64,000 nucleotides of DNA from Heliopora coerulea (Eukaryota; Cnidaria; Anthozoa; Scleralcyonacea; Helioporidae): positions 558,001-622,000 of the forward strand of contig JASJOG010000017.1 of the NCBI GenBank assembly GCA_030142905.1, written 5' to 3'. Under the pieces are notes generated by a model. The model did no database searches. It had not been told where the DNA came from and was given only the letters and a program-made list of their open reading frames with translations. Positions within the stretch are counted from its first letter, which is position 1, and each line of letters opens with the position of its first letter. The translations under genes and the position numbers were made by a program. This document shows, in pieces, positions 1-12,135 of the stretch.

Positions 1-1593
1 CCAAAGCTAGTCCGATTAAGGGATACAAAACTCGCTCGGGTAGCCAGGTTACATGTTAACGCAACGCTGTTCCGTACTGTATTTATCCCGGATCCAAACT
101 GATCCCGCACCGTGTAAACTGGGCTTTGATCATGTCCTCTCTTCAAGTTACCCTGAGGATAATTCTGAAATAAAAGGAAATTTTAGAGTGTAAATTTTAA
201 GTTGACCTTCGAGTTGCATTTTCGTAACTGCTTCCCGCCATTTCTTGAAACTCCTTCCTCTCGAAAAATTTATCATTGGTAGGCCTTAGTTGCTCTAAAA
301 CTGAACGGTTCAACGGTGATTGGAGGGCTGTTGAATACGTAATGTAGGGTCTGGTCATGAGTGTTTGAGAGGGAAAACCCATTTACCTATATTTAACTGG
401 ATTGGGCCCATTGATGTTGGAGTCCCGAGAAGTGTCCTCTAAAGGATGGCGACAATATTGAAACACGTGAGTCATTGCTCGTCCTCCTGCTAACGGCAGC
501 AAAATCGGACTAATGATTTTACCAGAATTGTGGGCGACTTATGAGTCCTTTTCGTAAATATTTTTTTTTAAATTCAGTGTTTTTCTTTCTTTATACTATT
601 GATTACAGTAAGTGATTGAACCAGAGGTTTAAGAAGTATTCGCTTAAGAGTACTAGCAGAGTGTAAACAAACTTTCAGTTAGTTGCCTTGCCCAAAAACG
701 TACTGAAATGTCAAACTCAATTGGTTTTCAAGTACCACGGGATTATCCTAAAATCGCTTCACTCACTGGAATGCACCTATCCGGAGAATATTATGCAACA
801 TTTGATTGTTTGGCGATAACCGGAGCGAGCAACATCGGTCAGTGGTCAGTACCATGAACACAAGGAACCATATATGAACATCATTTTGGGTCACTTGGTA
901 TAAAAACCGATCAAATATGGCGAATGTATTTGAAAAATAAAAAAAAGTATAAAATTGCTAGAGTGAGACAGAGAACCCTTAGAATTTGCACGTTCGCTTG
1001 CAAATATTATTTAAGGAAGAAGGGAAAGAAAAACAGCAAGAACTTAAGCTAATTTCATGCATACGGTTGTCGTACACATACAAATTAAAACAATACAACA
1101 AATGAAAGAATCAAATAAAAAACAAAGAGAGGACAAGGAACTACAGGAAAACAGATCATGCAAGCGTGAAAGAGTTAAAATAGGGATGAGTGTCCATAGT
1201 GCTTAATGAACCCTCCGTCATTGATTCCAAGTAACCATCATTTTGGTTACCAGTGAATATTTGGCAGTTACACTTGATGACATGAAATGGCATTTACATA
1301 CGATAAAGGAACTTTAGAGTGTCGCAATTTTACATATTAGTTACCGGTGACCTTTTAGGGTAAGGGTTACAGTTTAAGGTCACGGTTAAGATTATAGTAA
1401 GAGCCAGTTTAGTGTTTGGACTACGGCTAGTTTTAATCATAATTTCTGATCATTTAAACTCAGTCTGGGATTATTATTCTTCACTGGGTCATTGAATGTC
1501 AAGAATGTTCGTTGTTTCTTTTTCCATTTCTGAAACTAATCTAAAGAACTCTAGCATGTTTGTTACTGCTTGAATAACCGAATTCTACCTTCT
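1..1593. other. No gene recognised
   Basis: No open frame here resembles a known family. The longest frames are about 60 codons and are not supported by splice sites. Around 152-185 there is a decayed copy of the CTGAGGAT motif that recurs near 51185 (see the hammerhead-like entries). Around 1355-1400 there is a short AGGGTTA-like run. Confidence 0.5.
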
Positions 1594-1835
1594 CAGGGAT
1601 GGTGGAACCGAATTTTGAGTAGGGGGCTTTGTACATAGGTTAAAACCCTGGGGAGAGGTTTTTATTCAACTGTGAAGACCGAGCGTGAAGCACAAGATCT
1701 TTACATAAAAATACAGCATTTCGAATGCTTCCCTGGGAAATTTCACAAGTGTTCTAAAACGTAGCATTTTTATTGTTATATTTTCAAAAAGTGGAGAGGC
1801 TATAGCCCCCGTCCCTCCCGGTTCCGCCGTCTTTG
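1594..1835. mobile_element. hAT-like MITE, copy A
   Basis: It starts CAGGGATGGTGGAACCG and ends near GGTTCCGCCGTCTTTG. The interior and both ends align by eye with the element at 5671-5856: the same block around 'CCCTGGGAAATTTCACAAG', then 'AAGTGGAGAGGCTATAGCCCC'. No target duplication is visible, so the hAT assignment rests on the CAGGG-type ends only. The open frames inside are chance frames. Confidence 0.55.
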
Positions 1836-1853
1836 GTAACGTACTGTCGCGAA

Positions 1854-1906
1854 CAGAGGTGTTCAACATGCGGCCCGCAAGCCATATGCGATCCGCTTGA
1901 TCCTTG
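1854..1906. mobile_element. hAT terminus fragment
   Basis: CAGAGGTGTTCAACATGCGG followed by CCCGCAAGCC resembles the GC-rich hAT end 'GTGTGCAACCTGCGGCCCGC' common in animal genomes. A second, CpG-decayed version starts at 28140. It is interrupted by the element at 1915-2649. Confidence 0.45.
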
Positions 1907-1914
1907 GTTGCCAC

Positions 1915-2649
1915 CAGAGGCGTATATATGGGGGGGGGGGGAAGGGGGGCGACCGCTCCCCCACCGGACATTTCTGTCGGAAAATTTAAGCTTGTCCGAA
2001 AATTTGAGGGAGGATACCTTACAAAATTTTGTTTGCTGAGAAGTCAAAAAGCCTTCAGGACTAGAAATGTCAAAATTTGGACATTTTTAGATCATAGAAA
2101 TGATACAATATTACGGTAAACGAAAATTTGAAACCAATTTAAACAGCTTTAACCTAAACCGAATGCAGAAAACCGAACGTTTTCTTTTGAAATATGGCAA
2201 CTGTCTGCCTTCAAATTAGCGTGAGAAAATTCATTCTTCGCGGTTCGTGTTGAGAGGCGCCTAACAACGTGAAGTCCGTCCATAGCAACGTCAAAGTTCC
2301 GTCCAATAAACTTCAACGTTTTAATTTTGAAACAACGCGTTAACGCACAGTGCACAGTCAATTGCAAATGCGGTAGTACAAACATAGGAAAATCGTGTAA
2401 TCAAAATAGCCTATAAAATTGTTAGTAACAGTTTGTGTTCTGAAAAGAAGCCAGTCAATGCTAGTTGGTTGGCGCCGCTGTGTCCGCGTACTACAGCCGA
2501 GGGTAGACTGCTGTTACTAATTCTCAAGTCTAAATGACTACTAAAAATGCGTTTGCCGTTTGTTCTGGTAACCCGATTTAGTCTAACTCTTGTCGGAAAT
2601 TTTTCAAATCTCGCCCCCCCCCCTCCAGAAATTGATATATACACCGCTG
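1915..2649. mobile_element. hAT-type non-autonomous element with 8-bp TSD
   Basis: The ends are CAGAGGCGTATATAT on the left and the complement of CAGCGGTGTATATAT on the right. Each is followed inward by a G-rich (left) or C-rich (right) run. The flanks are GTTGCCAC (1907-1914) and GTTGCGAC (2650-2657), an 8-bp target duplication with one mismatch, as expected for hAT transposition. At 735 bp there is no transposase, so it must have moved in trans. Overlapping small frames inside it are not genes. Confidence 0.75.
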
Positions 2650-2990
2650 GTTGCGACCCATTCGAGATTTTTTATGAGTTAGTAGGCAGGTCATCTTGGC
2701 TTTATACTTGTCCTATTAAGATAATCGAAACATTCAATTCAGACACATTTTGATTACTTTCGGCTTAACCGAAATCACACCTCTCGAGGTCTCGTTCCTC
2801 CAAATAGCTTTTATAACTTGCTCTTTTTCGTAACTTTGGTGGTATAACGTCTTGCTAAATTTTGGTCAGAAAACAATTTCTGCGTTCCTTTGTATAATAA
2901 ACAACAAATAAACACCTAGTCCTTCATACATTATGCACGTCTTACAGCAAAATTTCAGAAACTATTTTTGTACCGATAACTAATACCCCG

Positions 2991-4338
2991 TTTGCTGTTC
3001 ATTACCAGAAAATACACTATCATTAAAGCCAATCTCAAACTCATTAATCCAAAAATACATTTCAAGCAACATTCACTAGCGTAGATAAGCAACCATTTGC
3101 ATCGAAGGGCATTCTATAGCGCCAACAGACGACCATTAACACCATTCTACTACAATACAAGATATTTCTCTTGCGTAATTGAAATTTTATTATTCCTAAT
3201 GTTTAGTAGAATGATGTTAATGGTTGTCTGTTGGCGCTATAGAATGCCCTTTAATGCAAATGGTTGCGTATCTACTCTGAATGTCGATTGAATAAAGCGA
3301 ATGTATTTTTGCGTTAATGAGTTTGAGGTTGGCATTAATGATAGTACAGTGGAACCTGTATATAACGGCCCTGTATTAAGCGGCCAGTTTTCAAAGTTCC
3401 GAATTTTGGCCCATACACATGCTGTAATTGTTACCTCTATTAAACGGCCACCTCTATTAAGCGGCCGCGGCCACCCTTAAGCAGTCCCATGTTTGTCTTT
3501 GTTTGTTCTTTTTACCTGTATTAAGCGGTCACCCTTAAACGGAAACCCAAAGCCACATGTCTTTTCATGCAGTATTTTCTTGTGTCTGATTGCGATTAAG
3601 AAGCGACACATCATCATTATAGAAATGACAATGCTAATGCTTATAATTAACCGTTCATTATGGTCAATTTTTTTCCAGATGTCAGCAATGAGCTGCAGTA
3701 CAAAATCACGAGATGCAAAAAATTTTGTTTCGAATCTGCTTCCCTCTAGCTCTACTTGAAATTACTTTTTCAGATAGCTTGTTCTTGAGCAGTGTGATTG
3801 TGAAGAAATGACTTCCAAACGTATACTTGTACAAGATTTCCAGGTAATAACCTCCACCACTTTCAATGCGCTTGCCCTTTACAGTGACTTTTCCGTTGCT
3901 TGTTGGTTTGAATTTTATTTTCAACAACGCTACTTTAGCAAAATTTCCGTTTTATCTCCACGTTCATCGTAAGAACTATGAAATGTCGGAATGAGATGTA
4001 TGTCGTTGTGAACTGTAAGTCAGAAATACTGCATAGTAGAGCAAAAGACAATTGATTGCACCTTTTCATAACTTTACGTTTATTGCACCGCTACATTTAC
4101 AAGTTAGCAACTTTGTTGAAAGTAAAGATCGCCTCACAGAGCGTTGATTTTCTTATTGTTTGCTTGAATGTAGTGTCGTATGACATACTATTGAAACTGA
4201 CATTTGACCACGCCCAGCGAGTATTTTTAGTGATCCTGTATTAAGCGGTCACCTGCATTAAGCGGCCAGTTTCTGAAGTCCCGAAGGTGGCCGTTATATT
4301 CAGGTTCTACTGTATATTTTATGGTAATAAACAGCAAA
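2991..4338. mobile_element. Foldback element, interrupted by a Tigger-like insertion
   Basis: The left arm (2991-3154) and the right arm (about 3204-3346) are inverted copies, for example GCCAACAGACGACCATTAAC against GTTAATGGTTGTCTGTTGGC. The loop is about 50 nt. The right arm breaks off at 3346 and resumes at 4313 with 'TATTTTATGGTAATAAACAG', which pairs with CTGTTCATTACCAGAAAATA at 2995. The gap is exactly the element 3347-4312. A single-arm relative lies at 50611-50780. Confidence 0.8.
3347..4312. mobile_element. pogo/Tigger-like non-autonomous element
   Basis: The ends CAGTGGAACCTGTATATAAC and the complement of CAGTAGAACCTGAATATAAC differ at two positions. TA lies on both sides (3345-3346 and 4313-4314). 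Subterminal repeats of TATTAAGCGGCCACC occur at both ends. These are typical Tigger/pogo-style ends and target site. It is 966 bp with no transposase ORF. It sits inside the foldback at 2991-4338, so it is the younger of the two. Confidence 0.8.
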
Positions 4339-5670
4339 ATTGTGTAAATGTGCTCCAGATTCTTCATTACTTTTGTCTTTAATGAAAAATTCAGCTTTGA
4401 AACCTTCACCTGACCAGAATAAGTCAGCCCTAAGCAACTATTGTCAACTGGGTAACTTGACTCAACAGGAAGACAAGAACGCGGTTGAAATTCTTGAATA
4501 CAAAACCACAACGCCGTGAGTTTAACACTTTAGCGGTCAATCAGGTCACATACGAGCGGACGTTTGCTCTTGCAGGTTTTTGAATCGATTGAATCTGCGA
4601 AACAAATGACCGAACGCATAATTACATTTATTTGTTGTGACACAGTAAAAAATGATCAATCAAACGAGCAAATAGATCTCCCGTCTCTGCGTCCCCTTAT
4701 TCCTTTCAAGCCGACAGTGAGTTCATTGGAGCAGAGTCCCACTCAGTCTCAGGCTCTTAGATCCTGTGCCGGTCATGTGCAGAATAGAATAAATTGCGTA
4801 GAATAGGAATACTCTTTTTCGGCAGGGGTAGACTTCTATTTTTTTTAACCCTGGCTAACGCCAAACAGTTCTACCCATTAATGTGAGACAATCCCGGGAA
4901 ATGATCATAACCTATCTCAATTAAGTCTTTCCCGACAAGATCAGTCTTCTAGTACTTCACGTTGGCTAACGCCAGACGATTTTACTCTTTAAGTTGAGAC
5001 GTCGTGACGGAAATGGGTTACAGCTAAGAGAAATCGTTTTCCAACATTGTGTGCAATGATGCTGCGTCGATTTGCGAGTCAGGCAATTTGTGTAAAACGG
5101 TTATTGTTGTCTTGAAAAAGAGTGTTGGTGACTGACGTTACGATCATCTTCATAGTCGAAAGAAGCTGAACCGTCGCTGAGCAGGGGTGGCGCCAGGGTG
5201 GAGAGGCAAAGGGGGCTAGAGCTCCAGTCGTGGAGTCTTAGCCTACCTGTAGGTGAAAAAATTAACCATCCGTCAGGGAATTTTCACTGATGAACACACA
5301 TATATAGTCAGCGAAGCAGGCGTTGTTCACCCCACTTTTTGAAATACGCCCCTTTATTAAAATAACTAACCTCATTCATAACCTGTCAAATACATGTGAA
5401 ATGAAAACCTATCATAAAGAAGCTGGTAATCGCACCTTCACTGATTTTAAGACAAGCTCTTGTTATGCGAACTTCAAAAAAGCGTGCAACCAGATGAAGA
5501 CCTTCCAAAAAAACAGCGCCAGCGACTACTGCATGATCTGCAAGTTTAGATTATACTTGGTAAGATTCTTATCGTTGAACATTTTTAGCAGCAGTAATAG
5601 GTAGGAATTTATGGGCATAGGTCTGGCGCATTTGTGCGAAAGGCGCAAAATTCAAGTATTAAAGGACTAT
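4339..5670. repeat. Unassigned DNA with dispersed repeat fragments
   Basis: Two diverged blocks around 4820-4885 and 4960-5000 contain GACTTCTATT and CTGGCTAACGCCAGACGATT. These also occur in the TTAA-flanked element at 56912-57002 and in the copy at 42758-42860. A hAT-like end, CAGGGGTGGCGCC, starts at 5182. An open frame at 4564-4806 begins just upstream of a plausible acceptor (TTGCTCTTGCAG) but matches nothing I recognise. Confidence 0.45.
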
Positions 5671-5856
5671 CAGGGACAGTGGAGCGGAATTACGAGTGGG
5701 GGGGGGGGGGGGGGCTTAAGATAAAAATACAATATTTATTATGCTTCTCTGGGAAATTGCACAACAAGTGTTTTAAAGCGTAGTTGTTTCAACATCACAT
5801 TTGGAAAAAAGTGGGGGGCTACAGCCCCTGCAGTCCCCCCGGCTCCGCCGACCCTG
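5671..5856. mobile_element. hAT-like MITE, copy B
   Basis: It starts CAGGGACAGTGGAGCGG and ends CCGGCTCCGCCGACCCTG. The interior matches copy A at 1594-1835, including the 'AAGTGTTTTAAAGCGTAG' block. A 17-18 nt G run near the left end is conspicuous. A partial direct repeat, GACTAT, lies at both edges, but no full 8-bp duplication is seen. Confidence 0.6.
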
Positions 5857-7450
5857 ACTATGATTAGTTAGACAGCATGCGTTACCAGTGGTTGAAAACT
5901 CCGTGACTTTTGCAGAACGTCTGCTGACATTTTGGAATCCCTAAACAAACCGTACAAATTCGACTCAGAACTAACGACGGCGCAAACTGGTCGCGAAAGG
6001 TTCCTTCGACGTTGACTCTCATCCCAGCAATAAGGTGAGTCACTAAAAGGCCCGTTTATACATGTGCAATTGGAGTCTGTGGTGTAAAGTTGCTGGAAAA
6101 CCAAGCAATACGTTTAATTCAATTGCTGTTGCGTCGGCTGTTTTAACGTGACAGGAAAATCGCGAAATGTCAGCTTTAGCATATCAAATTTCAACCATTT
6201 TCTTCCAAAGTAATTTTACAGACGCTTGGGTTGTGCTTTTTGTAGTGTTTACTTCCGGTAATGCAACTTCCGGAGACCGCATGGTTCCGGTTTTGTTGAG
6301 GACAGTTTTGTCTTCCCGCCTGTTTCTTGTGCTGTTGATGAATAAATCATTTAGTAGTGGTGTATTTTGTTATATTACTCGGTCCAAATACAACACTTTT
6401 CAATGTCTCAACGATTTTATCTTTTCGTCTATCCAAAGTTGCAGCATGGAAAGTACCAAAAATACAGTTTTCTGCCTCCTTACAATAACGCTGAAAAACT
6501 GCACTGTCTCCGAGCTTTAAAGTCAAATATTAATCCATTAAACAACACGCAATTCCAAGATTCTCAGCTTTTTCAAACTTGTCTTTGATGATGCTAGAAA
6601 CCGGGCAGATGAGGAAAGCAGACGCATTCGATCTACAATTTTAATAATAATAATCTTTATTGTATCCTCATCATTTTTGAAGATTTTTTTTACAAAAGTT
6701 CTAGCAAACATACTAGGATACTGGCTTTCGGTAATAACCAGAATGGTTAAAAATGCCCGAATATTGATATTTATTATTGATTATATATTGATGATATATG
6801 GATTAAATATTGATTTTTCAGACATTTGCCAAAGCCTGTCGGATGAACCGCTTGTTCTGCAGTAGGCCAGTTATGGCCATTCTTTGTTCATCCTTCAATG
6901 CAACATTTTAAATAGAGCTTCCTAAAAGCTGTCGAGTAACTTCGTCCAATATCGCCGATACACTTTCGGTCACTATTGTCGTCACGTTTGTTACATTTAC
7001 ACCAACATGCATTCTCGGCAAATTCGAAAGCCTAGTTAATCAATACCTCAGAAGCAAGCTGATTGACATGTTTGTTTTTCTTACTCAATGGGAATTTTGC
7101 GTCCGCTCCGTTCCCATAAATCAGAAAAATGGGGATGGTTGCAGGCGCTCTTTCACTGCTTCGCCCCGCCTACACCAAGAGCGCCTGGTTCGCAGGCTAA
7201 TTTATATATTGTACATACAATGAGAACTTGATATTCATTAAGGCAAGAAAGATAATAGACTTTTCTCTTCATGTCAAACATAAAAGCAAACTGTTTCTAG
7301 TCCAAAGTTGAGATTATTCTTGCGAAAAATGACATGATGTTTTCGACCTTCAAATAATGAAATAATAAAAGGGGCGTGGTCATGGCACCTTTGGTTTAGC
7401 CCCCCCCCGTCAGTAACGTTAGTCTTTGCTTCGGGGAATTCCTGGCTACC
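5857..7450. other. No gene recognised
   Basis: It contains a TAATAATAATAATCTTTATT run near 6641, of the kind seen at LINE 3' tails, but no reverse transcriptase frame is nearby. Frames at 6167-6520 and 6677-6865 show no family signature. I see nothing else that can be named. Confidence 0.4.
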
Positions 7451-7560
7451 ACTGACACTGAGGCTGTCGAAAGTCAGTCGCTAACGGTCTTCCTCAAGAT
7501 TACAATAACCTGGACGATCGACCTTCACCAATACGTACTGATTCTCACAGGTTCAAACCA
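7451..7560 (+). repeat. Penelope-like terminal repeat fragment
   Basis: The block with GAGGCTGTCGAAAGTCAG, CCTGGACGATCGACCTTCAC and CCAATACGTACTGATTCT matches both arms of the inverted pair at 37826-38372. The GTC-GAAA segment is the 3' half of the hammerhead-like motif described at 37886. Confidence 0.5.
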
Positions 7561-8042
7561 TTTTCTTCAATTTTTGTAAAACTTTGAAAACATGCGTGAA
7601 ATAAAACATTCATTTTACTCTATCCCATGCAATTCCGTATACTAATATACGGAGGGACAATTTTAACCCTTTAAATAAACTATATTTATTATATGGCTGA
7701 GCTAGCTATCCGGTATTTTACCAAAATAACACATACTCATTGGCTACCTAGTCGTGCAACAAGTTTTTCAAACACTGGCAAGTTCCGGCGGGAAAATTTC
7801 CGAGTTTATTTGAAGACAAACAAACAAGAATAAAAATAACAAACTACCAAAACAGTAGTTAAATCTTCTCAACAATAATCTTAAGCAAAAGACTAGATGT
7901 ATTGATACCAAAAAGAAGTAATAAGTAAAATCAAGGGGATAAACCTAAGTCCCTCACTCACCAACTATAAAAATTCATTAAAAACGATGAAGGAAGGAAC
8001 CAAAAGCCATATGATAAATTCTTCATTAACCTCGTTTATCCT

Positions 8043-8100
8043 GTCTGTAAGGGAAAGTATTTGCCCTCGATTTTTTCTACAAATACTTTCCCATACAGAC
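8043..8100. other. Near-perfect 58-nt hairpin
   Basis: GTCTGTAAGGGAAAGTATTT at 8043 pairs with AAATACTTTCCCATACAGAC ending at 8100. The stem is 21 positions with one mismatch and the loop is about 16 nt. The size and near-complete pairing would suit either a cnidarian-style microRNA precursor or a tiny MITE. The sequence alone does not decide between them. Confidence 0.5.
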
Positions 8101-8204
8101 TTCACACTCGGTTAATAAGTAATAGATAAATATGAGTGACTGTCTGTATCGGATTTACAAGGCGAGCCCAAGTAAATCCCCTACAGATCCCACGCGATTA
8201 TTGT

Positions 8205-9213
8205 TTATAGCCGCGACTCGTACTGATTGGTTAATACCCTTGTTTGGATGACAGTATCCAAACACGGAAAGTTTCCTGACAAAAGTGTACTGAAGTTTGT
8301 TTTGCTCGTTCAGTCTTATTCTTTTATGAAAGCAGGGGTGGCGCCATGAATTCCCGACGCAGGGACTAGGCTCCCTGGCAGGGGGGCTAAGGTTTAGGTG
8401 TAGGAAAATGCATTATATTTTTTTGGAAATGAATGCATATACATGGATAAATGAACAATTTGTTTTTGTACCGACTACAGTAAGACATTATATTAACGTA
8501 TCATGTAAATAGCAATAGGCAGATCATTCTCGAATACTTAATGTATTGTTTTTATTTCCTCACGCCTATGATGGTTCTGAAAAATGGGAAAATTTCTTGT
8601 TTGAAGATAAACTAATAAAATGTCAAAGTTAACATTTACAATTTTCAATTGTCAAATCTAAAAGTATAGGAAAATAATAATAGTGATAACAAAATACAAC
8701 ACTGACGACATTCAGTCCAGTAAGTTAGAAACATTATACTTCTTTCATAATGAAAGAAGCACGTAACGGCTTTTGTGTGTTTGAATACTGTGATTCAAAC
8801 ACTTCGTATGTTACTGGTATTTCAAATAGCTTAAAAAAACATGTTTGTTTTTCCTCTTTGTCACTGCTTTGAAGTGGCTTCTCTTTGTTGACCAACGTTC
8901 GATCTTCATAAGCTTGGCTCTAAATCCCTTAAATGGTAGTTAACGATTATCGGGAGAATTGCTTACTTCATCATTTTGTTTATTAAGTGATTTTCATTTG
9001 TCGTTATTTTATAAAAGAAATACCAAATGAAATCCCTGGTTTGGATACTGTGATCCAAATACCTGGGATGTTGCTCGAGTTTCGAAAAGCTAAAAACACT
9101 CCCCCAGCAGCAGGTGTATTTTCACGTTTTTCTCAAGTCTCGCAACATGTATCGTGTTTCGATCACAGTATCCGAACACGAGAATCCATTTGGTATTTCT
9201 TAAATCTTTCTTG
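8205..9213. repeat. Dispersed palindromic repeat, copy 1 (interrupted)
   Basis: It aligns along its length with 58175-58735. Both carry the self-complementary unit TTTGGATACTGTGATCCAAA in inverted arms bounded by AAATACCAAATG and CATTTGGTATTT. This copy is split by about 416 bp (8333-8748) that are absent from the 58 kb copy. A third, partial copy lies at 63150-63262. No coding capacity was identified. Confidence 0.7.
8333..8748. mobile_element. Insertion in the dispersed repeat, hAT-like left end
   Basis: It starts CAGGGGTGGCGCC, like the end at 5182. It is flanked by TATGAAAG (8325-8332) and AATGAAAG (8749-8756), a 7-of-8 duplication. The uninterrupted copy at 58 kb confirms the insertion. 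The right end does not mirror the left, so the element is decayed or truncated. Confidence 0.5.
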
Positions 9214-11424
9214 AAATGTTTACCGGTTATTTTGAAGTTTCAGTAAATTTTAACTAAGAAAATCGAAGGAAAAAGTTCATAATTCAAATTAGTATTCTGT
9301 ATCCGATTTATAGCATACTAATTTCAGTAGGAACCCAAATATTTTGTGTTTTCTTCGTAAATAATTAATGACTACTATTGCATTGTGTCATCGATTAATC
9401 GAAACGAACATCCACCGCAGGGTATATCGAAGTTGCTCACTCATGAAGGCGCTTGCCTGGTGTTTCCTTTAAGTCTGTTGCCTCCACTCCAACCAAAATT
9501 TTGGCAATGTTGCTGGTGGCATAGCAATGCATGGAAAACGTCTTTCATTCATGTTTTTCGCCGGAAAATTGTTGCAAATAAAACACGTCAGTATTAGAAC
9601 CGTTTATACAAAAGTAAATGAGCAGCTAATGACGGTGAATGGTCTACCGTGTATAGTTCTTGATAATCAAAATAAGCCGCGACCGAACGCCATTGTCTAC
9701 TAAATCCATTTTACCGATTGAATCGACTTTGAAAAATATATACTCAATGATTAGCTTCAGCCATGGGACGAAAGAAGAAAAAAACTGGTTCGCACGTGAA
9801 ATTCGCCTAATGGAAGACAGACCTCACAAAAGTACTAAACTGTTCTAAGTTTGTTTCTCTTCGATAAAAAGCCCCAATGCCAAGACACGGAATGTCAATA
9901 AACGATTAAAGTTGTCGGGAATTGCGAAACGCTTTACTGTATAGTGATGGCGTTATCCATGCACAATGTATTGTCAAACGTTGGTAATAGTTTACAGACA
10001 AATTTGTAAATAATAATAGCTTATTTGACCTCATGATAGACCGAAAGGTGTCATGGGTGCGATCAATTTAGACTCCTGTTTCGTTAATATGTCCTTGATA
10101 TACAAAGACTGTTTACAGGCACATTTATACCTGTGAGATGGCGTCTTGCAATTGTGATCCTTCAGTATACAACAACCTTATGACAGTTTACGCAGCAACA
10201 TGTCTGCTCATGATCAGTGATCCACATATAACTGGGCTGCTCGAGGACCCCAGTAGTGTACCCAAAATGATGGCATCATTTCATGCGGCATCAGATGAGT
10301 GGTAACTGCTATTAGCAGAAGATCTAACACTAGTGTGTTATCCTTTTGGGGGACACTTCGCAACTCAAAAAGAATGGGACCACGCAGTCCAATTATATAC
10401 AGGACAATGCTTAATATTCGCCTCTATCCTTTGTGCTCTCGTGGCCGTTAAGATGTACGGATTACTTCATGGGAAGTTGTTTTGCGCGGTATTCAGGCAG
10501 GAGTTGGTCACGTGTGAGAAATCGAAATTCTAGTGAATGTCAACGAGTAGGATTTCTGGAACATACCCTTATCCTAATCCTATCCCTAATCTCAAACCTT
10601 ACCCTAATTGATGTCCTGATTTCATTCGTTCCTGTTGAGGATCACCAGTAAAGTTGGATATTGATAGTCCAGGGTGACTGGTTACCGGATTTTGGTGATC
10701 ATCAATCTCATGCCGCGACACCTGATAACCTGCGCAGGTAATAAAGGCCAACGAGCGGGTGTGAGTGGATTGTTTATCTTGAGTACCATCCATTATATGG
10801 TAGAAGTGCCCTGTCACGGTCGTGGCTCGACGGACATGCATCGTGGGTGCCAGTAAAAATCAGTACACAGTTAAAAATTACACAAAACCAGATGCAGTCA
10901 AGTTCACCAATCATCTTCTATGGTACTGATTGACAGTTGGCGCTAGGTTTGCAACAAAACTTTGAGGTAAAGAACAGACAATGAATGTGAATTTCCCCGA
11001 ACAAGTGCAAAATATTGTTGCAGTAAAAAGTTTCGGGCGGTATCAGGTGAACTTTGTCAGGTGAAATAAAAATGAGAGCAAGGCGTGCAACTGAGGAAAC
11101 ATATTCCTTTATTTATAACCGCCATATCATTATGCATCCTCGTGAAATATTTTACCTTCAGGTTGGTAACTTATAACAAATATTTCAGACTAGTAAAGTG
11201 TCTTTACTTATACTGGATAATTCGATCAGCTACCTATGCTGTTCTCCCTAGAAGTCCAGTAAGCCCCCCCCCTCCCTCATGGGCCATGTGTTACTATAGT
11301 AGAAAACTGCGATCCTTAGTAGAGTCAAACTGGACAACATTCTTCTCACATGTGACCAAGTTAGTGAGATAACTGCACCAAGCCGGAATCGAACCCTAGT
11401 TACAATACTAAGAGACACGTGAAT
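9214..11424. other. No gene recognised
   Basis: Short frames at 10138-10311 and 10333-10533 look superficially gene-like (the second has a hydrophobic stretch), but they are separated by a stop, match no family I know and lack splice support. Around 10566-10608 there is a degenerate CCCTAAT run. A B-box-like motif (rc of GGAATCGAACCC, near 11382) has no A box and is not called. Confidence 0.4.
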
Positions 11425-12135
11425 TGTGGGCACCCAGTGAACTCAATTTCCATATCTGGAATGCTAACTGGCCAATGAAAAGTGAAGCCAAGATGGCTGC
11501 CCATGGAGGCCAATTTTGGACGTCAGTTTCAGTCCCCTACGCAGGCTTGTACGACAGTTTTCTCCCTCGCGACTTTTTAGATTTTCTGAAGAGTTTTCTT
11601 TGGAAGTGTACACTAAACGGGTCTTCAAAAGATAGAAATGAGTTTAAAAATTTCAAATATATTTCGACAAAGTCAAACCGAGTTACAGGTTACCTATTTT
11701 CACGAAAATAAATTACTAAACTCACGAGAAACCTGATAAAACGGTCTCGAAAAACTACTTACGGAAACTACTAAGTGCACGTCTTTTTTTCCGTTAGTAT
11801 ACCATCTTTAGAAAATTTAGGACAGTTCTTAGGCCACACGGCAATAATGAATCCTTTTAAACACTCGAATATGTAAAACTGGTCCAGTAACACTTCGTCT
11901 GTGCTTTTTCCATGGCTGTGAATGTTTCCGAAGTCGAACCAAAAAACCTGAAAATTAAAGTAGTGTAAAGGACTGGAACTGACATACGAGAACGCGAAGA
12001 GGAATGAAACTGACGTCCAAATTTTCCCTCCATGGGCGGCTTTCTTGGCTTCACTTTTTGCCCGAGCAAATGACTGGGAATTAGCATTCCAGATACGGAA
12101 TTTGAGTTCACTGTTGGCACCACTGTGCCACCAGC
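11425..12135. repeat. Inverted repeat pair
   Basis: The left arm, 11425-11560, contains CAGTGAACTCAATTTCCATA and AAAGTGAAGCCAAGATGGCT. The right arm, about 11985-12135, is its diverged inverse, for example AGCCATCTTGGCTTCACTTT against GGCTTTCTTGGCTTCACTTT. The spacer is about 420 bp. The frames within are shadows. The ends are not sharp enough to name a superfamily. Confidence 0.6.

Noticed and set aside
4564..4806. 80-codon frame after a good-looking splice acceptor
   Set aside because: No partner exon and no recognisable family; one acceptor-like site is expected by chance.
10138..10533. Two small + strand frames, one with a hydrophobic stretch
   Set aside because: Separated by a stop, no homology recognised, no splice support.
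11248..11433. tRNA-like B box on the - strand
   Set aside because: B box only; no A box at the right distance and no body shared with the SINE copies.
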